Origin: Spodoptera frugiperda
Taxonomy: Eukaryota; Arthropoda; Insecta; Lepidoptera; Noctuidae
Reading direction: 5' to 3'
Assembly (NCBI RefSeq): GCF_023101765.2
Contig: NC_064237.1
Span: 3,835,501-3,899,500 of the forward strand
DNA: 64,000 nt
Shown here: positions 40,924 through 52,900 of the stretch, piece by piece
Numbering within the stretch: position 1 is the stretch's first letter
How the letters are laid out: every line of letters starts with the position of its first letter
The notes under the pieces: generated by a model
What the model was told of the DNA's origin: nothing
The model's database searches: none
The model's input: the letters and a program-made list of their open reading frames with translations, nothing else
Program-made: the position numbers and the translations under genes

Positions 40924-41119
40924 TTAGGGCATAAATATTGCAAACCTGAGCTTCGTGTCTGCCAGGAGTGTGTAAGCCAGGTAGTAACACATTCCTACTG
41001 TTATGATACTGAATATGACGCTACAAAACCAGATACATCCAGGGTCACAACACACAGGCTGAGTGTCAACGAGAGCCTTTCTCGCTGATCTCACACGAGG
41101 TTTGGGTGCTCTTACGGGA
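40924..41119 (-). CDS. Unrecognised transmembrane-protein exon, probably terminal
   Basis: A pyrimidine-rich acceptor (TTTTAATTTCTAG) precedes T at 41119, the last base of a split codon. The frame then runs 64 codons to TAA at 40926-40924. It encodes a basic, proline-rich stretch (PVRAPKPRVRSARKAL), a short cysteine cluster (PVCCDPGC), about 22 hydrophobic residues forming one membrane span, and a short tail (LADTKLRFAIFMP). AATAAA on the minus strand at 40716-40711 could end the transcript. The composition is far more protein-like than the surrounding AT-rich DNA. An AG|GTTTGC donor inside the tail would be an alternative end but is weak. I do not recognise the family. A possible previous exon lies at 43208-43167. 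Confidence 0.6.
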
Positions 41120-41466
41120 CTAGAAATTAAAATACATATTATACATAGGTCAATGAACTAATAAATAGCTATAAGAGTATATTAAAGATGCTCCATTACT
41201 TATCTCTGTTTTTCCATAGTAGGTACAAGCTACAGGTTAGCTAAAGGGTTCCAGGCGATATCTAGTTAAGAGTAGGCACCTCTTTTATAAGTAACTATTA
41301 TAGTGTGACATATCTAATGGAGCCTGGATCAAAGCTTTTAGCAGATAAACGTAAAAATACTCACGTTTCATCAATTATTACCATCACGTTTAACTTTGTA
41401 GCAACCAGGTGCCATCTGCCATATACCTGAAAAGTATCGTTAAATACAATACACCCTTTGAGATAT

Positions 41467-41578
41467 TAATCACATCATCAGCCTATACTTAAGTGACCAC
41501 TGCTGACCAAAGGCCTCTTCTCACACGGAGAGGGTTTCAGCATTAGTCACCACGCTTGCTTAGTGCAGGTTGGTTATT
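41467..41578 (-). repeat. LINE 3' end fragment (family G)
   Basis: ATCACATCATCAGCC, GACCACTGCTGACCAAAGGC, CTTCTCACACGGAGAGGGTT, and CACCACGCTTGCTTAGTGCA follow the canonical order of the family. Confidence 0.75.
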
Positions 41579-41699
41579 AATGCAAACTACAAACTCCTAT
41601 CATGTCTCTGACCACAACGTAAAAAAAGGGGCAAGCTTGAAAGACAAGTGGAGACGATAATATTTTGTACACCACGTATACATAAAATACAATATTGTT

Positions 41700-42425
41700 T
41701 TTACCCGACTGCCAAGGAAGGGTTATGTTTTTTCGCGCGTATCTTGTATGTATGAGCCTAATATTCTTTATTACCTCATTTCTTCGAAACGGCTTGATGG
41801 ATTTCGACAATCAGGGCATCGTTGGATTCGTCTTAATTACCCAAGTGTTCTTAGATATGTGACGTAAAACAAAAACCAACATGGCGGCCGTGAGGCGCCC
41901 TAGATAGAAGTAAAAAAAAAAAATTTTTTTTATTTGCTACAATATGGGTATCAAATTAAAGAGCTCATCATGAGGATTCCAAAATGGTATATCACTGACA
42001 TATAGAAAAAAAATACTATGTGCAATTAGGTTCTTTATTATCCAAACTAAATACTCGTATAGGTACTACGCGACGCGATTGACTAGCGGTTTCTGAACTG
42101 TCGTTTCGTGGCGCGGGTGAAATCTTGAGAAACACATATTGTATTATAACTAACTAATAAATTGTGTTATATATAGAAAATAAATTAAATTTAACCTCTA
42201 CAAAAATTAAAAAACCCGACTGCTATCAATAAAACACTATTAAATAAAAACTGAACCATGAAAAGTTTATAAAAACAAGCTTAGTCTAAAAGTTTGTAGA
42301 TAGCAATGCTATTACACAAAATCTTATGCGAAACATAATTGAGTGTAACAGTCGGGACCCATTAAATTAAACTTAGACTAAAATTATTCATTTATGGGTC
42401 CCGACTGTTGCATTCACTTATGGTG
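41700..42425. repeat. Composite repeat with CCCGACTG inverted motifs
   Basis: ACCCGACTGC occurs at about 41703 and 42214. An inverted pair (CAGTCGGGACCCAT at 42349, ATGGGTCCCGACTG at 42394) lies about 30 bases apart. The intervening text, with TTCTTCGAAACGGCTTGATG and AACATGGCGGCCGTGAGGCG, has the look of a decayed mobile element. Confidence 0.55.
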
Positions 42426-43166
42426 AATATAGCTATCATAATTGGGTGCATTCATGTACACTTGTGAAAGCTTGTTGTTTGTAAACTTTTCACGACACAA
42501 GAGATTTAAATGTTTTTTGTGGGGCAACGTTTTTTAAAAAAATTTATTAATAATTATTTTTACATCAAATTACCTTTTGTATTTCTTACACATTACTATA
42601 ATTAGGTAACGTACCTGTATGTTTCTAAATCAAAATTCGACAGACATTATGGTTTATAATATGTAATAGAAACTTACAAAACTAAAATAACAATCCGGAT
42701 ATCAAACATAATATAGGAACCTTACCACAAGTAAAAAATAAGTCAAAATCTAAATTGGTATACTATCAAATAGTTTAGTTTAATTTTGTTTCAATTACAT
42801 TTTTTGCGCAGGATGTCCGTCTATGAGAGTAATCACTTTTGAAATTCTTCGATGAGTGAAAGCTACAAGAATTTTTTTATCGTGCAAGTACCTATCTAAC
42901 TAGTGTGGGCCGTTGCTGTGATAGCTAGATAAAAGATGCTCTTCATTCTAAGCACCAAAATAGACGCATCTAGGAAGTTAAGCAATGTAAAAGTAGGTGT
43001 TTACGACCAAAAGTAGTTTAGTATAACAGTGCACCCATACTGCGGAATAAATTCCAGCTGTTTAAAATTTCAGTTTAAATTCTTTGGGTTAATTAATTAG
43101 GCCTACAAACAAATAAGGGGGAAAGTGAGTAATTTAATGAATGAGGCATACAGAAGTGTTGTATAC

Positions 43167-43208
43167 CTTGTTACTGTGCTTGTTGTTGTGGTTTCACTTT
43201 CGTCTGTG
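43167..43208 (-). CDS. Possible upstream exon of the 41 kb transmembrane gene
   Basis: Forty-two bases after an ATTAG acceptor encode TDESETTTTSTVT and end with AG before GTATAC. That leaves two bases, which with the T at 41119 make a serine codon, so the phases agree. The stretch is short and threonine-rich, so chance is a real possibility. Confidence 0.25.
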
Positions 43209-43498
43209 CTAATACAGGTGTCCCTAAAGTGGACGTCTTAAATGGCACCAGGTGATCAACAGTTATCAGCAAAACATTATAAAAAATCCAAGTCATGTTA
43301 TAGCTACTATTTCAATTACAGTGACTTATGTGCCAGTTTTTTTACTCTTGTTGCTACCTAATCTTTGTTTTGTCGTCTGTATATTTGCTTACGTTATCCT
43401 CAATACTGAATAGTATTTCAATAAATTCTGAGTCAACTGCTTTAGCAATGATGTAAAACATCACTTGGATTGATCTGATGATCTGATCTGATGATATG

Positions 43499-43522
43499 AC
43501 TTATGGCCACATGGCCATAAGT
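43499..43522. repeat. Inverted repeat, 10-bp arms
   Basis: ACTTATGGCC, a 4-base loop and GGCCATAAGT. A run of GATCTGAT repeats lies just upstream at about 43471-43495. Confidence 0.85.
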
Positions 43523-44096
43523 GATCACTGAACGTGTATAGAAAATTTCAATCTGCAATTGCAAGATACTCTCGTCTTTTCGTCCAATAGGGAATCAGCT
43601 AGTGTCACACTCACAGCGTTGGTAGTTAATTTTTTTATAGGTACAGTGATTGGACAAACTGAGCTATTGCTAAATTAACACCATCTGGTGTTCAAAAACA
43701 CACCCGCATAGAAACATGGTTCAGTATTACTACTGCTACAATAACTTTATCGCTCGACCCTTAACCCTTAACTATCTATGCTTAGTTTTAATAGCGATCA
43801 ACAAGCAGCGTCCGCGTTCATTTCATGATCTTAGACAAAATGTTTACAAAAATCAAGTTTACTTATACACTGAATCAAATCACTTACAGACACGTATTAC
43901 TACCACAATTATGTAAATTCCAAAAGTTTAATCTCTTGGTATAGTCAATTTCCTCAAACTAGGTGATGTCTAAATTATTGATTTATTTATCCATTTTGAT
44001 CAATAAGATATATACTTAAAAGACGCCAGGCAAAAGTAATTCAGCAGAGACTCGACATTTTCGCCAACGTCCAACGGCTGCGGCACGGAGCAGGAG

Positions 44097-44125
44097 TTAG
44101 GTTAGGTTAGGTTAGGTTAGGTTAG
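44097..44125 (+). repeat. Interstitial TTAGG telomere-type repeat
   Basis: Nearly six perfect copies of TTAGG, the canonical insect telomere repeat, lie inside the arm. The flanks are not repeat DNA that I recognise. It may be an ordinary microsatellite or a mark of telomeric DNA insertion. Confidence 0.9.
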
Positions 44126-44365
44126 TCAGCATCAAACCACCCGTTTTTAGTCAGCATCGGTCTAGGCCTCCAGGATTGGAGGACATATTCAAGGTATACC
44201 TCAAAAAACGATAACGAAACTTTTCACAAATTAATCCTATATTCCTAATTGTAAGAATAATTGGTACGCTATGAATGTGTAGGTACTGTTTGAGAATTGT
44301 GGACTTTGTGATAAAAAAACAAACTAAAACGTAAGTGTGCCTAAATTGAACTTTATCAACGTTAC

Positions 44366-44560
44366 TAGTTTCTGCCAGCGGCTTTGCCCGCGTTCCCGGG
44401 GCCTATGTGTTATTTTCACAGTAATATTAAAATCAATCTAGATATGGTTATTATAGACCATAATCTACCCCTGTTCCGAATTTCATCCCGGTCTCTTCAG
44501 CCGTTTATAGGTATGTGATTGAGTAACAAACTAATAATCTTTCATTCTAATAGCGGTTTT
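44366..44560 (-). repeat. Degenerate dispersed repeat (family E)
   Basis: GCCAGCGGCTTTGCCCGCGT, TAATCTACCCCTGTTCCGAA, and TCTCTTCAGCCGTTTATAGG match the 38.5 kb copy with an extra insertion in the middle. A further fragment of the same kind ends near 44897 with CATCAGCTAGT. Confidence 0.75.
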
Positions 44561-45606
44561 GAACATCGACCCTACCCAGAGTAATCTAACATTCGACAAA
44601 TATTATTATTATAATGCGTTTGGTACAGTAGTCGTGTCTTGGAATCGAGAAGTAGATTTTTTTTTGTGTTTATACTTTTTCAGGATAAAAATGCCCAGTG
44701 TGATATTAGATAGGACAGGATATTAAAGTACAACTATACCAAATTTCATCGTATCCGACCGGTAGTTAGGTAGTAGAAACAAAAACATAACTAATGCAAC
44801 AAAAAATAATGCAGGAATTTGCATTATATTTTACTTAAAATATTTACAAATATCAAATTCCGTAATCCACGCGAGCAGGGCCGAGTGCATCAGCTAGTAT
44901 TAACTATAATAGAAAATAATGGGGCGCGAGTGTTCTAAGTTTATCATAGTTTAATCAAAGTCCATAATTTTAACTGTCATTTCATTATCAGGCGGCTCTG
45001 TAAAATATTTAGAAATTAATTTTAGCTCCACAGCACAGCACACACACCGTGATTTTGAAAATGTTTCATCATCATTTTATAATTAGTAAGTTTTTGAACT
45101 CTATGTTTATTAAGTTAAATTAAATATTACTAATTTAGTAAAATTAGTAAAATTTAATTTTGAAAGTCATACAAAGGGTAAATTATTAAATAATTAAACG
45201 TGAAATGAAACCAACATTTTGTCCATGGTTACGTTGCGATACCTGTCACTTATGCGTGCGTGTGTCATTGAAGTTATTGTCATTTACGTCTTATGTCAAT
45301 GAATTTCCTATGTCATAAACTTGTATCAGCAATGAAAACTCTGTGAATTCCTTTTTATTCAAAATGAGCCATATTTCACATCATATTATTGTGTTGAGGA
45401 TACCTTCAGGCATAGTTAAAAGTGATAAACAAATACATTTATTAAGAACCAACTCTCAAAAATAGTGTAATCAATTTGGTGATAACAATATCTAACTTTG
45501 AAATTTGTTGTAATTTACACGTTTGCTATTTTATTAATGGTTCGGCTAGTCATACAAAGTCTAAAGTCAATTTGAGTGAAACTAACATGATATAATTATA
45601 TTTATT

Positions 45607-48600
45607 ATGAACGAGTATTACGAGTTAGAAGATCGTAAAATGAAAGGTACACTTCGTGACTGGCGCAAGGCGCTGCGCACCCCGGCCACGTACAGGGTCG
45701 GTAACGCTGTGAGGATACAGCCACAGTTTGTATTGTTAATTGGTTTGATAGGAGCATTCCTTGTGGTGTTGTTTTATTACAATTGGTGGACGAGCAGCCA
45801 GCCAGCAGCAGTCCATAAATGGGCCAGTTCAATGAGACCATACAATTTAACATACCCCCTTACCTCACCTGTATACAATGGAGATGTAGTCACATTCAGG
45901 ATTGGAATAGTGACAGACTTAGATACCAACTCCAAGAGCAATACACAGAAGCACACATACATTAGTTACTTGAAGAAAGGATATTTGAATTACAATCGTG
46001 TGAAGAAGTCTGTGCATGTGACATGGGACGGGCGAGAGCCAATACAACTGAGCTCTACATACTCTCACAAGGGAAGAGGCATGGAGCTCTCAGAGTTGAT
46101 AGTGTATGATGGAAGATTGCTTACTTTCGATGATCGATCTGGAATGGTGAGTAGTTTTAATTTGTTAAGTAATCTTTATTTTTTTAACAAGTAAAGATTA
46201 TTTATTATTATTTAGTATTTGAATACTGAGCAAATACTAGTTTAAATATTTTAAACACTATGATATACTTATACCTATTTTTATCAGAATATATTATATA
46301 ATTGCTAGCTAATTAATACTTCTTGCTCAAATAAAATCTATTACAATTTCAGGTGTTCGAGATAGTAGATAATAAAGTATTGCCATGGGTGATATTAACA
46401 GATGGCAATGGTCGTGTTGAGAAAGGATTTAAGTCAGAATGGGCGACTATTAAGGATGATATTCTTTATGTGGGATCAATGGGCAAGGAATGGACAACAG
46501 CCAGTGGGGAGTTCCAAAGTTACGACCCCATGTGGGTTAAAGCCGTCAACATTCATGGAGAAGTAAGATATTTATAGTAAAAATTAAAAAATGTGAAAGT
46601 TTCACTCAGTCATAGGTATTATGTAGTGTAAATGAAGTAGATTTATGTGGAACATTATATAGTTATATTCAGTGAATTTAAATTGTCTGTTTTTAGATAT
46701 AGAAGAAACAATTCACATTAATCTACTGTTATGTAAGTTTTTGTGAATTTATTTTAGAGTTAAATACTTTACTTGATTGTTTGCACATTTGCAGTATGAA
46801 CACAATGACATACTACATATCATAGTCTATATTTATTTCATATTGCAAATAACAGAAAGGATATTTATTATTCATAATTTTACAAATTCTAAGAGGAAAA
46901 TTAAATATTATATTAACATAAGTCTTGTACAGTACAGTATCTTATCAGCAAGGTGCTCACAATCCATGAGGTTATCATTTATCACTTATTATTTATTGGT
47001 TTAGATAATCACTTTGTATAGGCGGGTGTTTTAAATTAACTTACTTCATTCTACTTATTTGAAAAGTTTATATATTCATATCTATATATATATATAAAAA
47101 AACATTTTTGATGATAATAATAATTGATTATAAATAACATTATCATCATTACTTTTAAAATTATATTTTCTGAAACTGTTAAAGAAATTTGGAGTCAGTA
47201 AGCAACTAGGGAAGTATAGAAATATTACAGCAATCTTAATAAATGTCTGTTGAAGATCAGAATTACACACATGAAACACCAGGCATTTTATCCCCCATTA
47301 ACCACTTGTATATAAGACACAATAGAAAACACTGTGTCTCATGTGGATATGCATACAATGGGTAAAGAGTTAAATTAATTACTATCTATTCAGTTAATTA
47401 TGTATATCAACCACTTTTTTTAAATTTATAACTCACTTAGTCCTAAAATGTTAAAAATATTTATCTTCTGTTCACAGATCCAGCATTTAAGTTGGGTGAA
47501 TCAGTACAAAGCTGTGCGCAGTTCCATCGGTATCCATTGGCCGGGATACATGATCCATGAGTCAGGAGTGTGGTCCCCCTTCAAGCAGTTGTGGCACTTC
47601 CTACCAAGGAGATGCAGCCACGAGCCATACAACGAAACCAAGGATGAAGTTATGGGATGCAATTACTTAATAACTGCTGATGAAAATTTTAAACATGTCC
47701 ATGCTCTTGAGGTAAGCTGTTATAGAAATCAAATACTTTTATAATATAATACAAGAAATTATAATTTACTTCTAGACTGCTAGTTATCAATTTTAAGCTT
47801 TTAGTCTTAAAGTTGTATAAATTGATAACTAGAAAATTGGCATATTAAAATAAAATTACAATGAATTTACTGAAGTAATTGCATGATTATATTATTTAAT
47901 TAAAGATAAAAGTAAAATTACTGGAACATGTTGCATTATCTTGCTGACAATCTCTAGATTTAAAAAAACCTTGGCTATGATTAGCCAAATGTGAGATTAG
48001 GTGTAAATGAAGTTGCAAGCGTCAGAAATCAACCAAGCAACATTTATCATTACACACGGGAATACCAGAATTTTCAATGTATTAATTTGTAATAGTTAAA
48101 TACCACAACTACGTCAAGTGTAAATGTTTATTCAGATGCTACACATTTAAGTAATATTAACTATATGGCCTTGAGTAATTCTTAGTTCTCGAAACCTAAA
48201 ATAAATAGAATAAAACATTTTGGGAATATTGGTAATACCACAGTGTGTATTGTATTACATACTTATAGGTGTTATAATTATACTACAATTATGTTATACT
48301 AGTATTGTAGCGGCTTGCATACCCGTGGGATAAAATAGTTAGTGTTATTCCAGATTATACTATTAACCCAGTTCCAAATGTTATCACGATCTCTTTAGCC
48401 GATTTGATTGAAAATAGTAACAAACATCCATACATACTCACAAATTTTCGTTTTTATAACATTAGGCAGTTGTCCCACCGGGACGGCGAGTGAACGACAA
48501 ACGACGCATTCAATAAACTCGATCGGTAAATTGCTTACGATCGTAGAATTGACACATTTTGTATGGAGCTTAAAAAGTGTAATGGTGTGGAGGTAAGCAA

Positions 48601-49105
48601 ATTTACCTTGCCCGGTAGTTTATTGGAATGCGCCATAAGTATCGGCTATTTTCTCGCTCAAAAAACGTACAATAGATATACTTTCCGTGTAAACAAAAGA
48701 GATGCATATACCAAATAGTTGATCGCAGACTGTTCACACTGCCGACTATTATGCTTCTTCACTTGTTGGACAACTGCCTTTAGGATTAAAAGTGACTGCC
48801 ATAGTTAGAAACACGAGTGCAGTTTTAGGTTCAATTCTAAGAATAATGAGAAAATTCTACTTTCCATCAAATAATTATAATTTCATCAATACTTTTTTCA
48901 GATAACAAAGCACCAACCAAAGCATGGTTTCTCATCGTTCAAGTTCATACCAGGAACTAATGATGAGGCCATAGTAGCTTTGAAGACCACCGAGTTTGAG
49001 GGCAAGACCGCCACCTACATAACTGCATTTACAACCGACGGTACAGTGTTGCTACACGACACGCTTGTGGAAAACCTCAAGTACGAAGGACTAGAGTTTA
49101 TATGA
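45607..49105 (+). CDS. CANT1: Soluble calcium-activated nucleotidase 1 (apyrase), four coding exons
   Basis: Coding exons are 45607-46146, 46353-46562, 47478-47711 and 48902-49105. All three introns are phase 0 with GT-AG ends, and the joined frame gives 395 residues, close to the ~400 of vertebrate CANT1. Residues 1-40 form a basic cytosolic tail; about 41-59 are a hydrophobic signal anchor, so this is a type II membrane protein. The apyrase domain follows: DLDT at 104-107, then KGRGMEL and FDDRSGM (exon 1), PWVILTDGNG and GKEWTT (exon 2), GYMIHES and FLPRRC (exon 3), HGFSSFKFIPGTNDE and the C-terminal KYEGLEFI (exon 4). These match CANT1 block for block. The family hydrolyses UDP and GDP with calcium in the ER/Golgi, relieving product inhibition of glycosyltransferases. 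An in-frame TAA at 45583-45585 supports the start. NLT (80-82) and NET in exon 3 are possible glycosylation sites. A secreted salivary apyrase is less likely because the N-terminus is an uncleaved anchor. Confidence 0.96.
47780..47832. repeat. Inverted repeat in CANT1 intron 3
   Basis: CTAGTTATCAATTT and AAATTGATAACTAG, perfect over 14 bases, flank a 25-base loop about 70 bases after the exon 3 donor. Confidence 0.8.
48303..48464 (-). repeat. Degenerate dispersed repeat in CANT1 intron 3 (family E)
   Basis: GTAGCGGCTTGCATACCCGT, CCAGTTCCAAATGTTATCAC, and CTCTTTAGCCGATTTGATTG match family E. The 314-bp MITE starts directly at its far end. Confidence 0.7.
48465..48778. mobile_element. MITE in CANT1 intron 3
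   Basis: Terminal inverted repeats are GGCAGTTGTCC and GGACAACTGCC. An inner inverted pair (GCATTCAATAAACT and AGTTTATTGGAATGC) makes it foldable. TTA lies directly left and TTTA directly right, suggesting a Harbinger-type TTA target. It is 314 bp and noncoding. Confidence 0.8.
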
Positions 49106-49134
49106 TAGTGTCATAGTAAATAGAAAATTTTATA

Positions 49135-49140
49135 AATAAA
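49135..49140 (+). terminator. Proximal polyadenylation signal of CANT1
   Basis: AATAAA lies 30 bases after the TGA at 49103-49105, implying a 3' UTR of only about 50 bases. A second plus-strand AATAAA at 49427-49432 could serve as a distal site. Confidence 0.75.
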
Positions 49141-49244
49141 ATCGTAATTGTAAATATGTAAAATATAATATAATTTCGTTATTTTGTGTTTTACCGTCAT
49201 ATTCCTAAGTAAGAAGTAAGTAAGCGCTCGTAAGAGTAAGAAAG

Positions 49245-49338
49245 TAGTGGTTTTTAGTCAATAAGAGTCTGACACTCCTCTCACCTCGCCCAAGGTGGGA
49301 TGTGATGTGAAGTCATGGGAGATTTCCCCACAAAAAAA
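49245..49338 (+). repeat. Retroelement 3'-end repeat between CANT1 and SLC25A38 (family D)
   Basis: The segment shares the block TAGTCAATAAGAGTCTGACA, a CTCGCCCAAGG motif, the AAGTCATGG motif and an A-rich end with copies at 25.5, 26.4 and 62.8 kb. This is a common 3' tail in noctuid genomes. It fills most of the gap between the two polyadenylation regions. Confidence 0.7.
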
Positions 49339-49414
49339 GGTAAAGATCAATGAGGTCAGATACTTTTACTAGAGTCTAGAGTAGATTGAAACAAAATGTC
49401 TCTTTGATTAAATA

Positions 49415-49420
49415 TTTATT
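49415..49420 (-). terminator. Polyadenylation signal of SLC25A38
   Basis: TTTATT on the plus strand gives AATAAA on the minus strand about 505 bases after the SLC25A38 stop. I see no other AATAAA on this strand in the 3' UTR. A plus-strand AATAAA starts at 49427, seven bases beyond it, making this a two-way polyadenylation region between the convergent genes. Confidence 0.6.
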
Positions 49421-49924
49421 TCTTTGAATAAAATAAAATAGGCACATAGTACAATGGCTGTCGTTCTTTTAAACACAAACTCAAATACTTTACAATAGGC
49501 AGGTAGGTATCAAGATATTTAAAATACATATAAGATGAATACCATCCTTTTTCATTCTTGTAAGAGTAAGAATAGAAACATTTAGTTTGTGCACAACAGA
49601 ATCGAAGCCCATACAAAAATAGTATGTAAAATCCTCTATACAAAACAAATTATCATGGTTAGAAAAGAAACTATAAATATTTGACATACATTGAATTAAC
49701 CAATAAAATAAAATACAGTGTAAATGGTTAACAATGAAGTTGAATACATTCATATCACAATTGGGTACTAAACCTAAGAAAGGGTTAATATACTAAATTA
49801 AAGCGTAGATAATATTCGAACAACTAAATGATGAAATCTAGGAACATCATACCAGTAATATCAAGCAAAACGACATCATGAATGGACGAATATATAAGAA
49901 AAGTTAGATATTCGGCGTAGAATC

Positions 49925-52900
49925 TCATTTCAAGCCAATCGTTCTAGTAACTTCTTCGAAGACGGTCCACGCCATCGCAGCCATCAGCGTGCGACGCAAC
50001 ATTCTTGGCACAGCACCCTTGAAGTAACCTTTTACGCCGTACGTCTGTAACAAAGAAAAATATCAATTAATACCTCTGCATATTAACACAAAGATAAGAA
50101 TATTTCAACGCAACATTACATTTTAAAACTTTTAATGTGCTTAAGACTATCTAGATGGCGCCAGTGTCGCATTACAGCGCCAAACTAACTCAATAATGTC
50201 CTATCTGTAGGTATGCATAGAAATGAGTTTAAAATATTGCTTTTTTTAATTTTAATGTTCCAGCTATTTCTTAGGAGATGAATTCATTTAATTCTTGTCT
50301 AGATGTGAGAGAAAGATGAGGCCAACAATTTTTCTTCTGAGTCATTGTTATACAATTTTTTGCAACCAACCACGTCGGTAGAGGGCATTACTTGTCCTTC
50401 ACTTACAGATAAAGACGGCATTCATTTATTATCTCCGTATTCTCAGTAATTCATTACATTTTCTTGGTCAACAACTGCTCAGAACAAGTATTTGCAATTA
50501 ATTGATGATATTTCATATACTTTAATACCAATATGTTGATAAGTTAATATCAGTCGACAAATAGGTGGGAACTCAGATTAAAAAGTATTTACATAAGTGT
50601 AATAATTTAAAATAAAACTAGCATCTGCCTGTAGGTTTGCTCACTATCCAAATTAATCAGTATGAATATTTATCTTAATTTAATCTATTATGTGTCATGT
50701 TAGCATACAGTAAGTGTCTATTTCAAATTATTAGAGTTTATCAAAGGTTTATCATTATTGTATCATAAACCTTAGGTACAATGTATATAGATACCTCAAA
50801 AGGTAATTATCTGCTCTATTCAGAGACGTGCGCCTGCGCAAATTATGAATGATGACGAATCATAAGATGTGTCATAATGGTGCAAAGATCAAACAACATT
50901 GATCCAGATGCCCTCAATTAACAATTATAATTAGTAAAAAAACTTCGAACTTGACATTATGTGAACTATACAACACGCGCCGTCTGGGTGACAGATACAC
51001 CTAATTAAAAAAATAAATAAGCGACCCCCGTGATCGTCGGTTATCTTAATAATTAAGAAGCTAAATAGACCTTGCTTTGCTAGACGCTTTTTTTATATTA
51101 TAGGCCAGATTTCATATTGTGTTCATATAATTACCTTTACATTATGCAATTAAAATATATTGAAATAACTATCTACCTAAGTAAATGTCTCCTTTACATT
51201 ATAATATTATAAAAATTTTATAAAAATCTTCCTGCTTTACTTATCACATGTCATGACATTTGGCACGAGCGATTGGTAGTTAATTAAGTTTTTATTTATC
51301 TACAAAATACCTAGCCGCTTAACTGGCGCATCTTTTGATGTGTCATTTCATCACCTAGTAGTAGTGATAGGTATCCCAAGTGTTATTATTTGACCTCTAT
51401 AAATGAATTTTGGTATCTACTACAATTTTGTTACTATACAAATAATTATAACCATTTATACATATTTAACCCTAATTTCTGATCGCTTGAGGACTTCCTA
51501 AAATATTTTTTTTTTATTGAAATCTTTGTATTTTTAAAGTTATAAAATTATGTTGCTATCAATAGTTTGACAGTAAAACCTATACAGTTGGTTTCCTCAT
51601 TATCACTATTGCAATTTAGACATTATTGATCATAGAATTAAAGTTCAAAATGAAATTGTCTTACCTGATGTACATATACAGCGGCGCTGAATGCGTTGGG
51701 AAACTTGTCAGGGTACAACTGCATGTTGGTCTTAAGCACGTCAGCTGGGTTGGTAACTAGCGACGCAGCGATCCCGGCTACTATACCACTGCTGAAGTGG
51801 ACGGCACTGGCTGCGGTAGGCGACTGCATCCATTCTGCAAAGATAGAGAGACATTTCGGTCAATTATATTTGAAGTATGAGTACAAAGATTTTTGTAAAT
51901 AAAGTAATCAAACAGATAGTACTTCGCATTGTTATTTCAGCTTCATTTATATAATTTAAAGTAGTTAAGTTTGTAAATCAATATTTTAATAAATTATTGA
52001 AACACTTATACTTTGCAATATATATCTACATTTATAATAACCAAAAGCCAGTACTTATGCTTATTACTATCTAATAAATAACAAATGTAGGGTTAAATTT
52101 TAATACCCAAGTAGGCTCTAATGTTTATTTAATTTTACAGTTATCTATATTTAACACTAAGTTCCATTGACGCGTTGGATGTCACATACGTAACAATGTT
52201 TATAAAACAATGCGACAACGCCTTCGTCTTGTAGCCTTATTTTAGTTAGTTATATTGACGTACTTACTTATTTTAATAATAAAATATGGTGTGATATACT
52301 ACGTCAATACATACATATTCATGTAGGTATTTACATGACAACGTGCCTACATAACGATTAACAAGTACCTACCTATTAAAAAAATATGTTCCAAGTGATA
52401 TTGATCGAATAATTTTCAATCTATTTATCTATCTACCTAGAATACTTTATAAGTAAATAGGAAGTGGATGGTGTTTACAAAAAAAAAAACAATTAGTCAT
52501 TATGTTTTTGTCAAATCAACTTTTGAAAAATGCGGACACTGCGATAGTGATGTACTATGTAAGGTTGACGTCAATTACGTATTCCAAATTCGTATCAAAG
52601 GAGATTAGATTTGAAAAAATTTAATGCCAAAGACCGACAAACAAAAACACATTTGCTGACACGTTCCACTACAAAACACGATAATAATTATTTATCACAG
52701 ATTAATGTGTTATCATGGAATTAATCGCGACGTGTTTTCAATGACTATTCCAGAAAAACAAGGCGCCAGTTATACTACTATCCTACTTTAAAAGAATATG
52801 TGTATAAATGAATGAATTATTTTTAGCAAAGTTTCAGATTTGTATTTTTCTTTAATATCTAAGCATGGCTTCTTTAATATGTAGTAATATTCTAATAATG

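Larger units (their letters stand above)
42426..45606. other. Gene-poor region upstream of CANT1
   Basis: Holds the possible 43.2 kb exon, the TTAGG array and family E fragments. The last 400 bases before the CANT1 start lack a TATA box at usable spacing and contain CpG-richer text near 45230-45270. Confidence 0.45.

Noticed and set aside
45214..45235. Minus-strand ATG in a good context (ACCATGGACAAAATG) upstream of CANT1
   Set aside because: The frame closes after ten codons without a consensus donor.
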